Shown here in pieces: positions 41,589-50,559 of a DNA stretch of 57,261 bases. The notes under the pieces are model-generated. The model saw only the letters and a program-made list of their open reading frames with translations, had not been told where the DNA came from and searched no databases. The position numbers and the translations under genes are program-made. This DNA is from Muribaculum sp. (GTDB lineage Bacteria > Bacillota > Clostridia > Lachnospirales > Lachnospiraceae). The DNA lies in assembly GCA_023663505.1 (NCBI GenBank), contig JAMPHH010000018.1, positions 1 through 57,261 on the forward strand. Direction: 5' to 3'. Positions within the stretch are counted from its first letter, which is position 1. The number at the start of each line of letters is the position of its first letter.

Positions 41589-44063
41589 ATGACCAACAAA
41601 TTATATAAACTGATGAACTGGGCTCAAATTGAGGAGATTATTTATTCCGAGTGTGACGATCCGCACGCGCTGCTTGGACCGCACAAGTCCGGAAGCCAGA
41701 CCTTGGTGCAGGCGTATTTTCCGGGGGCGGTGTCCGTGGAGATCAAGTGGAACGGCGCAGGCACGGGAGCTTCGAGCGAGACGCTTTGGAAGAAGAAGCT
41801 GTCCATGGAGCTTGCGGACGAGGAGGGGTATTTTGCCGCGTTGGTTCCGGCGAAGACACTTCCTGCGTACACCTATATAGTCACCTATGAGGACGGCGGC
41901 AAGAGGGAATGCGGCGACCCTTATCGCTTTGCACCCTATATCACCAAGGCGGACACGGAGAAATTCAAAAACGGCATTCATTACACGATTTATGAGAAGC
42001 TGGGAGCGCACCCGATGGAGATAGACGGGCAGGCAGGGGTTTTGTTCGCCGTGTGGGCGCCCTCCGCTTTTCGCGTCAGTGTGGTGGGGGATTTTAATCA
42101 TTGGGACGGCAGGGCGCATCAGATGCGCAGACTTTGGGATTCCGGCATTTTTGAGCTGTTTATCCCCGATGTCAAGGCGGGGGAAATTTACAAATATGAG
42201 CTTAAGCTAAAGACAGGTCTCACCTATCTTAAGGCTGACCCTTACGGCAACGCGGCGCAGCTTCGCCCCGAGAGCGCTTCCGTGGTGGCGGATTTGAGGG
42301 ATTTCACATGGGAGGATAAGAAGTTTATCGCGAACCGCGAGAGCTTCCAGACGGGAAATGTGCCCATGAGTGTGTACGAGCTTTACCTCGGTTCCTTCGT
42401 GGAGCCCAAGGAGGGCGAGTATTATGCCAATTACAGGGAGATTGCGCCCAAGGTGATAGAGTATGTGAAAAAGATGAATTACACGCATGTGGAGCTGATG
42501 CCCGTGATGGAGCACCCCTTTGACGGCTCTTGGGGGTATCAGGTGATCGGGTATTATGCGCCCACCGCGCGCTATGGCAGTCCGGAGGATTTCATGTTTT
42601 TTGTAAATGAGCTGCACAAGGCGGGAATCGGCGTGATATTGGACTGGGTGCCTGCTCATTTTCCCAGAGACACCTATGGGCTGTCTAATTTTGACGGGAC
42701 ATGTCTCTATGAGCATCAGGATCCGAGACAGGGCTTTCACCCTCATTGGGGCACGCTCATATACAATTATGGTCGTCCCGAGGTGAGCAATTATCTCATT
42801 GCGAACGCCCTGTTTTGGGTGGAGAAGTTCCATGCGGACGGCATTCGCATGGACGCGGTGGCGAGTATGCTTTATTTGGACTATGGCAAAAACGATGGGG
42901 AATGGGTTGCCAATATCTATGGCGGCAAGGAGAATCTGGAGGCCATCGAGATGATAAAGCATCTGAATTCCGTGTTAAAGAAGCGCAATCCGGGCGTGCT
43001 GTCCATCGCGGAGGAGAGCACCGCGTTCCCGAAGATCACGGCGCCTCTCGAGGAGGACGGGCTGGGCTTTGACTTGAAGTGGAATATGGGCTTTATGAAC
43101 GATTATCTGACCTATATCAAGTATGACCCGTATTTCAGAAGTCATCATCACGGGGAGCTGACCTTCAGCATGATTTATGCGTACAGCGAGAATTTTATAT
43201 TGGTGTTTTCCCATGACGAGGTGGTGCACGGCAAGGCGACCTTAGTGGGCAAGATGCCCGGAACCAGAGAGCAGAAATTCGCTGCGCTTCGCCTGACCTA
43301 TGGCTATATGATGACGCACCCGGGCAAGAAGGCGTTGTTCATGGGGCAGGAGTTCGCGGAGTTTGACGAGTGGAACGAGAATCGCAGGCTCGAGTGGGAG
43401 CTGTTGGAGCAGCCCGAGCATGCGGGGGTGGCGGAGCTTGTCAAGGATCTGAATCATATGTATCGCACGTATCCCGCCCTGTATGCATTAGATGACAGTC
43501 CGGAGGGGTTTGAATGGATCAACAATATCTCGGGCAGGGAGAGCTATCTGACTTATCTGCGCAAGGCGGAGGAGCCGGAGGATTTGCTGTTGGTGGTGGC
43601 GAACTTCTCAGGCGTGGAGCAGGAGATTACCACAGGCGTTCCCTACGAGGGCAGATATAAGGAAATATTTAATACGGACGCCAAGAAATACGGCGGGAGC
43701 GGCGTGGTGAACAGCCGCGCCAAGGCTGCCGTGGACACGGAATGGGACGACAGGAGACAGTCGATTACCGTTAAGCTTGCGGCGCAGTCTCTGGCGATTT
43801 TCCAGTTTGTTCCCTACACGGAGGAGGAGCTGACCAAGGTAATCGAGGAGCGGATTCGGAAGAACACCCCTGTGCGGAAGACGAGCGGAAGTAAGAAAAC
43901 TACGGAAGCTAAGGAAGGCACGGAAAGCAAGAAAACTGTGGAGAGCAAAAATACTGTGGAGAGCAAGAACACAATGAGGGGGAGGAAAACTTCGGGCGGC
44001 AGGAAAACCACAGGAAGCGGGAAAGCTTCGGGAAGCGGGAAAGCTGAGGGAAGCAAGAAATGA
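41589..44063 (+). CDS. glgB: 1,4-alpha-glucan branching enzyme with basic low-complexity tail
   Basis: Makes alpha-1,6 branches in glycogen; 824 residues against about 630-730 usual. The order is an N1 domain (DPHALLGPHK), a CBM48 domain (WAPSAFRVSVVGDFNHWDGR), a GH13 catalytic barrel and a C-terminal beta domain. Catalytic residues are intact: nucleophile Asp422 in DGIRMDAV, Glu475 in SIAEEST and Asp543 in FSHDEVVHGK. These are spaced exactly as in the E. coli enzyme (each offset by 17). After about residue 757 comes a tail rich in Lys, Ser, Thr and Gly with short repeats such as VESKNT and GSGKA, likely disordered. GGAGGGAC precedes the ATG. It overlaps mscS by 4 bases. Confidence 0.96.
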   Translation: MTNKLYKLMNWAQIEEIIYSECDDPHALLGPHKSGSQTLVQAYFPGAVSVEIKWNGAGTGASSETLWKKKLSMELADEEGYFAALVPAKTLPAYTYIVTYEDGGKRECGDPYRFAPYITKADTEKFKNGIHYTIYEKLGAHPMEIDGQAGVLFAVWAPSAFRVSVVGDFNHWDGRAHQMRRLWDSGIFELFIPDVKAGEIYKYELKLKTGLTYLKADPYGNAAQLRPESASVVADLRDFTWEDKKFIANRESFQTGNVPMSVYELYLGSFVEPKEGEYYANYREIAPKVIEYVKKMNYTHVELMPVMEHPFDGSWGYQVIGYYAPTARYGSPEDFMFFVNELHKAGIGVILDWVPAHFPRDTYGLSNFDGTCLYEHQDPRQGFHPHWGTLIYNYGRPEVSNYLIANALFWVEKFHADGIRMDAVASMLYLDYGKNDGEWVANIYGGKENLEAIEMIKHLNSVLKKRNPGVLSIAEESTAFPKITAPLEEDGLGFDLKWNMGFMNDYLTYIKYDPYFRSHHHGELTFSMIYAYSENFILVFSHDEVVHGKATLVGKMPGTREQKFAALRLTYGYMMTHPGKKALFMGQEFAEFDEWNENRRLEWELLEQPEHAGVAELVKDLNHMYRTYPALYALDDSPEGFEWINNISGRESYLTYLRKAEEPEDLLLVVANFSGVEQEITTGVPYEGRYKEIFNTDAKKYGGSGVVNSRAKAAVDTEWDDRRQSITVKLAAQSLAIFQFVPYTEEELTKVIEERIRKNTPVRKTSGSKKTTEAKEGTESKKTVESKNTVESKNTMRGRKTSGGRKTTGSGKASGSGKAEGSKK

Positions 44064-44902
44064 ACGCTCAGGGGCTTAAGTGGAATGGAGTTCTTATAGA
44101 GACAATGCTTGCAGAGCTTGGGAACAAAGCCATGAATCTGGGCGGGCGTATTCTGTTTGCCCTTGTGTTCTTCTTCATCGGCGCACAGGTGATCAAATTC
44201 GTGCGAAGGCTTGTGCGTCAGGGTATGGAGCGTGCCAAGGCTGATTTGGGCGTGGTACAGTTTGTGGACTCCTTCCTAAAGGCGGCGTTGTATGTGGTGC
44301 TTGCCTTTATGATAGCGGCGTCCTTTGGCGTGGACGCCGCCAGTATCGTGGCGCTGCTTGGCAGTGCGGGCGTGGCGATCGGTCTCGCGGTGCAGGGGAG
44401 CCTGTCCAATCTGGCGGGCGGTGTGCTGCTCCTGCTCCTAAAGCCCTTCAAGGTCGGGGATTATATCGTGGAGGGTTCTACGGGCAAAGAGGGAACTGTC
44501 TCGGAGATACAGATTTTCTACACGAAGCTTACCACACCTGACAATCGTGTCATTATTTTGCCGAACGGCAGTCTTGCCAATAACAGTATTGTCAATGTCA
44601 CGATGGAGCGCTGCCGCAGGGTTGATGTGGCGGTAGGTATCGCCTATGATTCTGATATCCGCAAGGCGAAGGACGCACTGACCAAGATGCTCAAGGAGGA
44701 CGAGAAGACCCTGAAGGACAGGGATTTGTTGGTGTTTGTGGACGAACTGGCGGACTCCTGTATCCGTCTTAATGTGCGCTGTTGGTTTGCCAATGAGGAT
44801 TACTGGGAGGGGAAATGGCGTATCACGGAGAACTGTAAGTATGTGCTCGACGAGGCAGGGATCGAGATACCGTTTCGCCAGCTTGACGTGCATATGAAGT
44901 AA
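44060..44902 (+). CDS. mscS: Small-conductance mechanosensitive channel (MscS family)
   Basis: 280-residue channel that vents solutes on hypo-osmotic shock. Three N-terminal membrane spans are visible (ILFALVFFFIGAQVIKFV; YVVLAFMIAASFGV; the pore helix GSAGVAIGLAVQGSLSNLAGG). The conserved beta domain LLKPFKVGDYIVEG follows, then the cytoplasmic alpha/beta cage. Length is near that of E. coli MscS (286). The ATG overlaps the glgB stop (ATGA), so translation is coupled to the branching enzyme. After the gene, a CGGACG/CGTCCG stem at about 44903-44932 lacks a T-tract. Confidence 0.95.
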   Translation: MNAQGLKWNGVLIETMLAELGNKAMNLGGRILFALVFFFIGAQVIKFVRRLVRQGMERAKADLGVVQFVDSFLKAALYVVLAFMIAASFGVDAASIVALLGSAGVAIGLAVQGSLSNLAGGVLLLLLKPFKVGDYIVEGSTGKEGTVSEIQIFYTKLTTPDNRVIILPNGSLANNSIVNVTMERCRRVDVAVGIAYDSDIRKAKDALTKMLKEDEKTLKDRDLLVFVDELADSCIRLNVRCWFANEDYWEGKWRITENCKYVLDEAGIEIPFRQLDVHMK

Positions 44903-45096
44903 CGGACGTGACATTTTTGACATGCGTCCGCCAAAGACAACGGTGTTTGCGCCTGCGTGCCGCTAAGCCGCAAATGACTTGACGCAAGCCCATATTTTTC
45001 ACGGACGAAGTGATTCGTCTTGCAAATGTTGCGCCTGCACAATGTGTAAAAACACGCATGAAAATTTGCAGACCACGGAAAGGTGAGGTTATTATA

Positions 45097-46830
45097 ATGG
45101 AAAAGCGGAAAATGAAACTGCGGGGGCTCAGCATACGACTGAAGATCTTGATTCCGGTGGAGCTGATGATTGTTCTGGTCTGCGTCATTCTGGGTGTCGT
45201 TGCCTATCAAAAGATTTACAGCGGCATGGTGGCGATGGGCGTCGAGCAGGCGGAGATGGCTGCCAATGTGGTCGCACAGGTGATAGACGGCGACATGGTG
45301 GCGCAGCTTGAGGTGGGGTGTGAGAATACCGATAATTATCAGGCGGTGTTGGCACAGCTGCGGAATCTGCGTGAGGACTGCGGGATAGAATATCTGTACA
45401 CCCTCTATACCGACGGCAAAAAGAATTATTACGGGGTTGATGCTGATGAATCAGATGCGCAGAATCAGGTTGGCGATATCATAGATATCTCCTATGATGA
45501 GCTTGCCTCGGTCTATCGGGGAGAGCCGTATGTCCAAGATTATATTGACAATACCGAGGACGGTTTCCTGATCAGCGCCTACATGCCTATTTATAATTCT
45601 GACGGTGCGGTCGTGGCGGTGCTTGGCAGTGACTATAACGCGGCGGGCGTTGTGGAGCAGCTTGGCACTATCGTTATCAATGTGGTGTGGGTGGCGTTGG
45701 GCTGTCTGATCGTCGCCTTTGTCCTGTTGAATTTGATTGTGAGCGCGATTACCAGCAATATGCGCAAGGTTGAGGGCAAGCTTTATGATCTGGTGCACAG
45801 GGAGGGCGACCTGACTCAGAAGCTTGACGTGAAGACGGGGGACGAGCTGGAGGTTATCGCGGAGGACGTGAACGAGCTGTTAGAGTTTATACGAGGCATC
45901 ATGCTGCAGATTGCAGATAATTCGGATAAGCTGCAGACCTCCTCCAAGAAGGTGGCATGTGATCTGGGTGAGGCGAAGCTGAATATCACGGACGTGTCGG
46001 CTACCATGGAGGAGATGAGCGCGGCGATGGAGGAGACGACGGCTTCATTGACGCAGATCAACGAGGTGATCCGACATGTATACCAATCGGTGCAGGATAT
46101 CTCCGCTCAGGCGGAGGAGGGCAAGCACTTTTCGGAGAATATGACCGAGCGCGCGACACAGGTGAGAGACGGCGCGAATGCAAGCAGGACGGAAGCCGAG
46201 ACAAGGGCGAAGCAGATGGAGAGCGCCGTATATGCCGCAATCGAGAAGTCCAAGAAGGTCGGGGAGATTCAGGTGCTTTCGGACAATATCATAGAGATCA
46301 CGGAGCAGACGAATCTCTTGTCGTTAAACGCAAGCATAGAGGCGGCGAGAGCGGGGGCTGCCGGAAGGGGCTTTGCCGTGGTTGCCGACGAGATTGGGAA
46401 GTTAGCGCAGAATTCCAGTGAGTCCGCGGAGCAGATCCGCGTTGTCAGCTTGGACGTGATCAATGCGGTGAACGCTCTGGCGGAGGAAGCGGAGAATATG
46501 GTGAGGTTCTTGGAGGAGACCGCACTGTCAGGCTATATGAAGCTGGTGGAGAACGGGCAGCATTATCATGATGACGCCGACAATATGAATGAGAAAATGC
46601 AGGAATTTGCAAGCGCGTCACAGCGGATACAGGAGAGCATGGACAGCATCAAGGAGGCTGTGGAGGCTGTCAATATCGCGGCGGAGGAGAGCGCGGACGG
46701 CGTGTTGAACGTGTCGCAGACGGCGGTGGAGTTGTCCAACAGCATGACTGCCATGTATGCGGAGGCGGACTCCAACATGGAGATCTCCGAGAAGCTGTAC
46801 ACGGAGGTGAACCGCTTCAAGCTTCACTGA
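45097..46830 (+). CDS. Methyl-accepting chemotaxis protein
   Basis: 577-residue transmembrane chemoreceptor. The ATG at 45097 follows AAAGGTGAGG; longer in-frame readings lack a ribosome site. The order is TM1 (ILIPVELMIVLVCVILGVVAY), an extracellular sensor of about 150 residues containing the PAS/Cache-like YLYTLYTDGKKNYYGVD, TM2 (VINVVWVALGCLIVAFVLLN), HAMP and a long coiled-coil signalling domain. The kinase-contact hairpin is intact (ITEQTNLLSLNASIEAARAG, GRGFAVVADEIGKLA). No chemotaxis kinase or flagellar gene is in the window. The 170 bases downstream to the tRNA are very AT-rich and contain no gene. Confidence 0.95.
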   Translation: MEKRKMKLRGLSIRLKILIPVELMIVLVCVILGVVAYQKIYSGMVAMGVEQAEMAANVVAQVIDGDMVAQLEVGCENTDNYQAVLAQLRNLREDCGIEYLYTLYTDGKKNYYGVDADESDAQNQVGDIIDISYDELASVYRGEPYVQDYIDNTEDGFLISAYMPIYNSDGAVVAVLGSDYNAAGVVEQLGTIVINVVWVALGCLIVAFVLLNLIVSAITSNMRKVEGKLYDLVHREGDLTQKLDVKTGDELEVIAEDVNELLEFIRGIMLQIADNSDKLQTSSKKVACDLGEAKLNITDVSATMEEMSAAMEETTASLTQINEVIRHVYQSVQDISAQAEEGKHFSENMTERATQVRDGANASRTEAETRAKQMESAVYAAIEKSKKVGEIQVLSDNIIEITEQTNLLSLNASIEAARAGAAGRGFAVVADEIGKLAQNSSESAEQIRVVSLDVINAVNALAEEAENMVRFLEETALSGYMKLVENGQHYHDDADNMNEKMQEFASASQRIQESMDSIKEAVEAVNIAAEESADGVLNVSQTAVELSNSMTAMYAEADSNMEISEKLYTEVNRFKLH

Positions 46831-46942
46831 TGAAGGCGGATAGAGGTTTTGTGAGAATACCTTTGAAGAAATACTTTTGAAAAAATTTTATTTAAAAAAA
46901 CTGGAAAAATTGAAAAAATTGCGGGAATAATTTATTTTCTTA

Positions 46943-46971
46943 TTGCAAAATCGTCACTTACCATTTATAAT
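46943..46971 (+). promoter_or_regulatory. Promoter for tRNA-Thr
   Basis: TTGCAA at 46943-46948, a 17-base spacer and consensus TATAAT at 46966-46971, 33 bases before the tRNA. Confidence 0.8.
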
Positions 46972-47004
46972 AAGATGTGCTGGTCAAGTAAATTGTACCG
47001 CGAT

Positions 47005-47077
47005 GCTGAAATAGCTCAGTTGGTAGAGCACTTCACTCGTAATGAAGGGGTCGTGGGTTCGAGTCCCATTTTCAGCT
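47005..47077 (+). tRNA. tRNA-Thr (anticodon CGT)
   Basis: 73 nt, cloverleaf complete. The acceptor GCTGAAA pairs with TTTCAGC. The D arm is GCTC...GAGC. The anticodon stem CTTCA/TGAAG encloses loop CTCGTAA with anticodon CGT, reading ACG. The T arm is GTGGG-TTCGAGT-CCCAT. The 3' CCA is not encoded. It has its own promoter and terminator. Confidence 0.95.
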
Positions 47078-47090
47078 TTGGCAGTTATGT

Positions 47091-47120
47091 AAAGGAAACG
47101 GCATAAGTCGTTTCCTTTTT
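47091..47120 (+). terminator. Rho-independent terminator after tRNA-Thr
   Basis: AAAGGAAACG, an 8-nt loop, CGTTTCC and TTTTT. Its stem-loop recurs almost exactly at 48944-48964 upstream of argH. Confidence 0.88.
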
Positions 47121-47237
47121 GCATAAGGACAGTTCACAGAGTGTACCGCCTGTTGTCAACATAAGGACAACTGTCCGTTGTTTGCATAATAGCAGTTTGA
47201 GGAGCATAATGTCCGTTGTTTGTACGCACCGAACCCG

Positions 47238-48062
47238 TCACAGCTGCATCTTCTTCCTGATGTGGTGCTCGATCATTTGTATGCCCTTGTAGAAGCCCAT
47301 GGCGAAAATACACAAAAGCAGGACATTCAGGATCACAAGATTGAGCTGAAACACCTGCGAGCCATAGATGATCAGATATCCGAGCCCCTTTCTTGCGGCG
47401 AGGAATTCCCCGATAATGACACCCACCAGAGCCAAGCCGATGTTGACCTTGGTGGTGCTAAGGAGCAGGGGAATCGAGGCGGGCAGCACTACCTTGTGGA
47501 ACACGTCCCGCCTGCTTCCGCCCAAGGTGTAGATCAGAGTGATCTTCTCGGGGTCGCATTGCCTAAAGGCGGTGTAAAAGCTGATAATGGAGCCGAACAC
47601 CGCGACGGAGATGCCTGCGACGATGATCGTGGTGGTTCCCGTGCCAAGCCAGACGATAAAAAGCGGCGCCAACGCGGACTTGGGAAGGCTGTTTAAAACC
47701 ACCAGATACGGCTCCAAAATCTCCGAGAGCCTTGTGGAATACCAAAGCAGGGTAGCTGCGACCAAGCTTACGAGGAATACCAGTAAGAAGCTTACCACGG
47801 TCTCAAACAGGGTGATGCCGGCGTGCTCGAAGATGCTGCAATCCATGCACATCTGGGCGAACAGCAGAGCCACCTTGCTCGGACAGGAGAAAAAGAAACT
47901 GTCAATGACTCCGGTGCGCGCGCTCACCTCCCACACAATCAAAAAAAGCGCCAACAGGAGCAGGCGCAGGACGGCAATCTGGTGATGGTGCCTTAAATGC
48001 TGCCGCATGAACAATTCCTGCATGGTCGGTTCCGCAGTGGAATTGGATTTATGATTCTTCAT
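47238..48062 (-). CDS. ABC transporter permease, NitT/TauT (SsuC/ThiX-like) type
   Basis: 274-residue permease with about six membrane spans. The ATG at 48062 is chosen because GGGAGGAG lies 7 bases upstream on the minus strand; it overlaps the ATPase stop by 14 bases. Visible elements include LNSLPKSALAPLFIVWLGTG, the usual loop of nitrate/sulfonate/taurine/thiamine-precursor permeases, and the coupling segment YTLGGSRRDVFHKVVLPASIP. With the upstream ATPase it forms an importer lacking a solute-binding protein gene. Substrate unknown. The two genes run opposite to their neighbours. The 117 bases between the tRNA terminator and this gene hold two GTCCGTTGTTTG copies and no gene. Confidence 0.9.
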   Translation of the reverse strand: MKNHKSNSTAEPTMQELFMRQHLRHHHQIAVLRLLLLALFLIVWEVSARTGVIDSFFFSCPSKVALLFAQMCMDCSIFEHAGITLFETVVSFLLVFLVSLVAATLLWYSTRLSEILEPYLVVLNSLPKSALAPLFIVWLGTGTTTIIVAGISVAVFGSIISFYTAFRQCDPEKITLIYTLGGSRRDVFHKVVLPASIPLLLSTTKVNIGLALVGVIIGEFLAARKGLGYLIIYGSQVFQLNLVILNVLLLCIFAMGFYKGIQMIEHHIRKKMQL

Positions 48063-48825
48063 TTTTGATCTCCTCCCATAATTGGTTAAAATAATTATTA
48101 AATTCCGGGGCATTGCGCGCCGCCAGAGGAGAATCGTCTGTCAGTGTCAGATGGATAGGAATCTCGCGTTTTACCGTGGCGGGACGCTTGCTAAGCACGA
48201 TCACCCTGTCCGCCAGAGAGATTGCCTCCGACAGATCGTGGGTGATCAAGAGCATGGTCTTACCCGTGCGGCGAATCAATTTACAGATATCCGCGGAGAC
48301 AGACAGCCTTGTCTGGTAGTCCAAGGCGCTGAAGGGTTCGTCTAACAGTAAAAGCTGGGGGTCCAAGGCTAGGGTGCGGATCAGGGCGGCGCGTTGTTTC
48401 ATTCCGCCGGAGAGCTCGCCGGGGCGTTTGTCGCGGAATTGTTTCAGGTCATAGTCGTTTAAGAGCTGTTCCACATAGCTTAGGCGTTCCTCCGTGAGCA
48501 TATGATTAATCTCCAAGCCAAGGATCACATTCTTGTAGACGGTTCGCCATTCAAAGAGATGGTCATGCTGCAGCATATAGCCCACACGCGGGTAATGCAG
48601 GGAGCCGTCAGGATTGTTGACTACAATAGTTCCGTCCTCGGGCGCAAGAAGCCCTGCTATGATAGAGAGGAGAGTGGATTTACCGCAGCCGCTTGGACCC
48701 ACCACCGCCACAAACTCGCCTTCCCTTACACCGAAGGAGATTTTGTCTAATGCCCTTGTCTCGCCGTGAAGGGTGTGGTAGGAATAGCTGATATTTTGAA
48801 GCTTGAGCATATATTGGGTTGTCAT
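48049..48825 (-). CDS. ABC transporter ATP-binding protein, SsuB/TauB type
   Basis: 258-residue cytoplasmic ATPase that powers the adjacent permease. All nucleotide-binding motifs are intact: Walker A GPSGCGKST, Q-loop (YMLQHDHLFEWRTV), signature LSGGMKQRAALIRT, Walker B LLLLDEPFSALD and the switch His in LLITHDLS. The ATG at 48825 follows GGAAAGGTC. The permease overlaps its 3' end by 14 bases. The ATPase is of the NitT/TauT group by its Walker-region wording and permease partner. No binding protein gene is found on either side. Confidence 0.93.
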   Translation of the reverse strand: MTTQYMLKLQNISYSYHTLHGETRALDKISFGVREGEFVAVVGPSGCGKSTLLSIIAGLLAPEDGTIVVNNPDGSLHYPRVGYMLQHDHLFEWRTVYKNVILGLEINHMLTEERLSYVEQLLNDYDLKQFRDKRPGELSGGMKQRAALIRTLALDPQLLLLDEPFSALDYQTRLSVSADICKLIRRTGKTMLLITHDLSEAISLADRVIVLSKRPATVKREIPIHLTLTDDSPLAARNAPEFNNYFNQLWEEIKNEES

Positions 48826-48900
48826 ACACAGACCTTTCCACGCATATAATAGGATTTATTTTATTGTATGATTTGCATTTGAAAAGGTGTATTCGCCATA

Positions 48901-48929
48901 TTGCATTCAGGCAAGCTTTATGTTAAAAT
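48901..48929 (+). promoter_or_regulatory. Promoter for argH
   Basis: TTGCAT at 48901-48906, a 17-base spacer and TAAAAT at 48924-48929 (an overlapping TATAAT begins at 48929). Confidence 0.6.
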
Positions 48930-48943
48930 ATAATTTAATTATG

Positions 48944-48964
48944 GGAAACGACATAAGTCGTTTC
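48944..48964 (+). promoter_or_regulatory. Hairpin in the argH leader, near-copy of the tRNA-Thr terminator stem
   Basis: GAAACGAC-ATAA-GTCGTTTC is a perfect 8-bp stem ending 28 bases before the argH ATG. Over 21 bases it matches 47094-47114 at 20 positions. No T-tract follows here, so it would not terminate efficiently. Confidence 0.65.
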
Positions 48965-48992
48965 GCAGGTTACAGAAAGGCATGGTATTTCT

Positions 48993-50453
48993 ATGGCACA
49001 GTTGTGGGGGGGACGTTTCACCAAGGAGACGGACAAGCAGGTATATGACTTTAATGCCTCCATTGGCTTTGACAAGAGACTGTATCGTCAGGATATCGAG
49101 GGGAGCATTGCCCATGTCATCATGCTGCAGCGGCAGGGGATTCTGACTGCTGATGAAATGAAAAGCATCATTGACGGGCTGAGCTCTATCCGTGAGGATT
49201 TGGAGAACGGCAGTCTTGAGATTGACAGCAAATACGAGGATATACATAGCTTTGTGGAGTCCAATCTGATCGAACGCATCGGGGAGGCGGGTAAGAAGCT
49301 GCATACGGGCAGGAGCCGCAACGATCAGGTAGCGTTGGACATGAGACTTTACACCAGATTGCAGGTGTTGGTGGTTGACGCACTTTTAAAGAATCTGTTG
49401 GAGACGATCCTCAAGACCATGGAGGAGCATATAGAGACCTATATGCCGGGCTTCACGCACCTGCAGAAGGCACAGCCCACCACCCTTGCCCATCACTATG
49501 GTGCCTATTTTGAGATGTTTAAGCGTGACAGGCTGCGCATGAAGGATATTCTCGTGCGCATGAATTACTGTCCCTTGGGGGCAGGAGCCTTGGCGGGGAC
49601 AACCTACCCGTTGGACAGGGAGCTGACGGCGGAGCTTATGGGTTTTTACGGACCGACGCTCAACAGTATGGATTCCGTCTCCGACAGGGATTATCTGATT
49701 GAATTTTTGGCGGCGCTGTCCACTGTGATGATGCATTTGAGCCGTTTTTGCGAGGAGATAATTATCTGGAATTCCAATGAATATCAGTTTGTGGAGCTCG
49801 ACGACGCATTCTCCACCGGAAGCAGCATCATGCCCCAGAAGAAGAATCCGGATATCGCGGAGCTTGTGCGGGGCAAGACAGGGCGGGTGTACGGTGCGTT
49901 GATGTCCCTGCTCACCACGATGAAGGGGCTTCCACTCGCTTACAATAAGGATATGCAGGAAGACAAGGAGATGGCGTTTGACGCCATTGATACCGTGAAG
50001 GATTGTCTGGCGCTGTTTAATGGTATGCTGCAGACCATGCGTTTTAAGAAGGAGCGCATGGCAGCCAGTGCGATGAACGGCTTCACCAACGCCACGGACG
50101 CCGCGGATTACTTGGTGAATAAGGGAGTTCCCTTTCGGGACGCCCACGGTATTATCGGTAGATTAGTGCTTTATTGTATTGAGAAGAACACTTCCATCGA
50201 CGCGCTGTCTTTGGAGGAATTAAAGGCTATCAGCGATAAGTTTGAGGCGGATATCTATGATGCCGTGTCCTTGGAGACCTGTGTCAACAAGCGTCTGACG
50301 ATCGGCGCTCCCGGACCTGATGCTATGAGGAAGGTAATCGCCCTGCACAGGGAGTATCTTTCCAAGGAGGAGGATCTGTTGCCGTCAAACGGCTGCGAGA
50401 TCATCTGCGAGGTGGAAAAGGATTCACCTGCGGACTGGTACAGGAAAATATAG
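48993..50453 (+). CDS. argH: Argininosuccinate lyase
   Basis: Cleaves argininosuccinate to arginine and fumarate, the last step of arginine synthesis; 486 residues, slightly longer than the usual 460. Visible family motifs are LWGGRFTKETDKQVYDFNAS, HTGRSRNDQVALDMRLY, TPGFTHLQKAQPT-type (MPGFTHLQKAQPT) and the superfamily signature GSSIMPQKKNPD. AGAAAGG lies before the ATG. argG is not adjacent. The gene has its own promoter, with a small hairpin in the leader, and heads a long co-directional run to the end of the window. Confidence 0.97.
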   Translation: MAQLWGGRFTKETDKQVYDFNASIGFDKRLYRQDIEGSIAHVIMLQRQGILTADEMKSIIDGLSSIREDLENGSLEIDSKYEDIHSFVESNLIERIGEAGKKLHTGRSRNDQVALDMRLYTRLQVLVVDALLKNLLETILKTMEEHIETYMPGFTHLQKAQPTTLAHHYGAYFEMFKRDRLRMKDILVRMNYCPLGAGALAGTTYPLDRELTAELMGFYGPTLNSMDSVSDRDYLIEFLAALSTVMMHLSRFCEEIIIWNSNEYQFVELDDAFSTGSSIMPQKKNPDIAELVRGKTGRVYGALMSLLTTMKGLPLAYNKDMQEDKEMAFDAIDTVKDCLALFNGMLQTMRFKKERMAASAMNGFTNATDAADYLVNKGVPFRDAHGIIGRLVLYCIEKNTSIDALSLEELKAISDKFEADIYDAVSLETCVNKRLTIGAPGPDAMRKVIALHREYLSKEEDLLPSNGCEIICEVEKDSPADWYRKI

Positions 50454-50559
50454 ATAAAAGGTAAACGTTGAGAGCCGGAAACGTAGTGTTACGAGGTAGG
50501 CAGTCAATATTTACGATAAAATAATATGCGTGAGATACAGCGCAGAAATGGAGAACATT

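Noticed and set aside
47121..47237. Possible regulatory RNA downstream of tRNA-Thr
   Set aside because: Two GTCCGTTGTTTG copies and two CATAAGGACA copies are present, but there is no promoter, terminator or stable fold that supports a gene.
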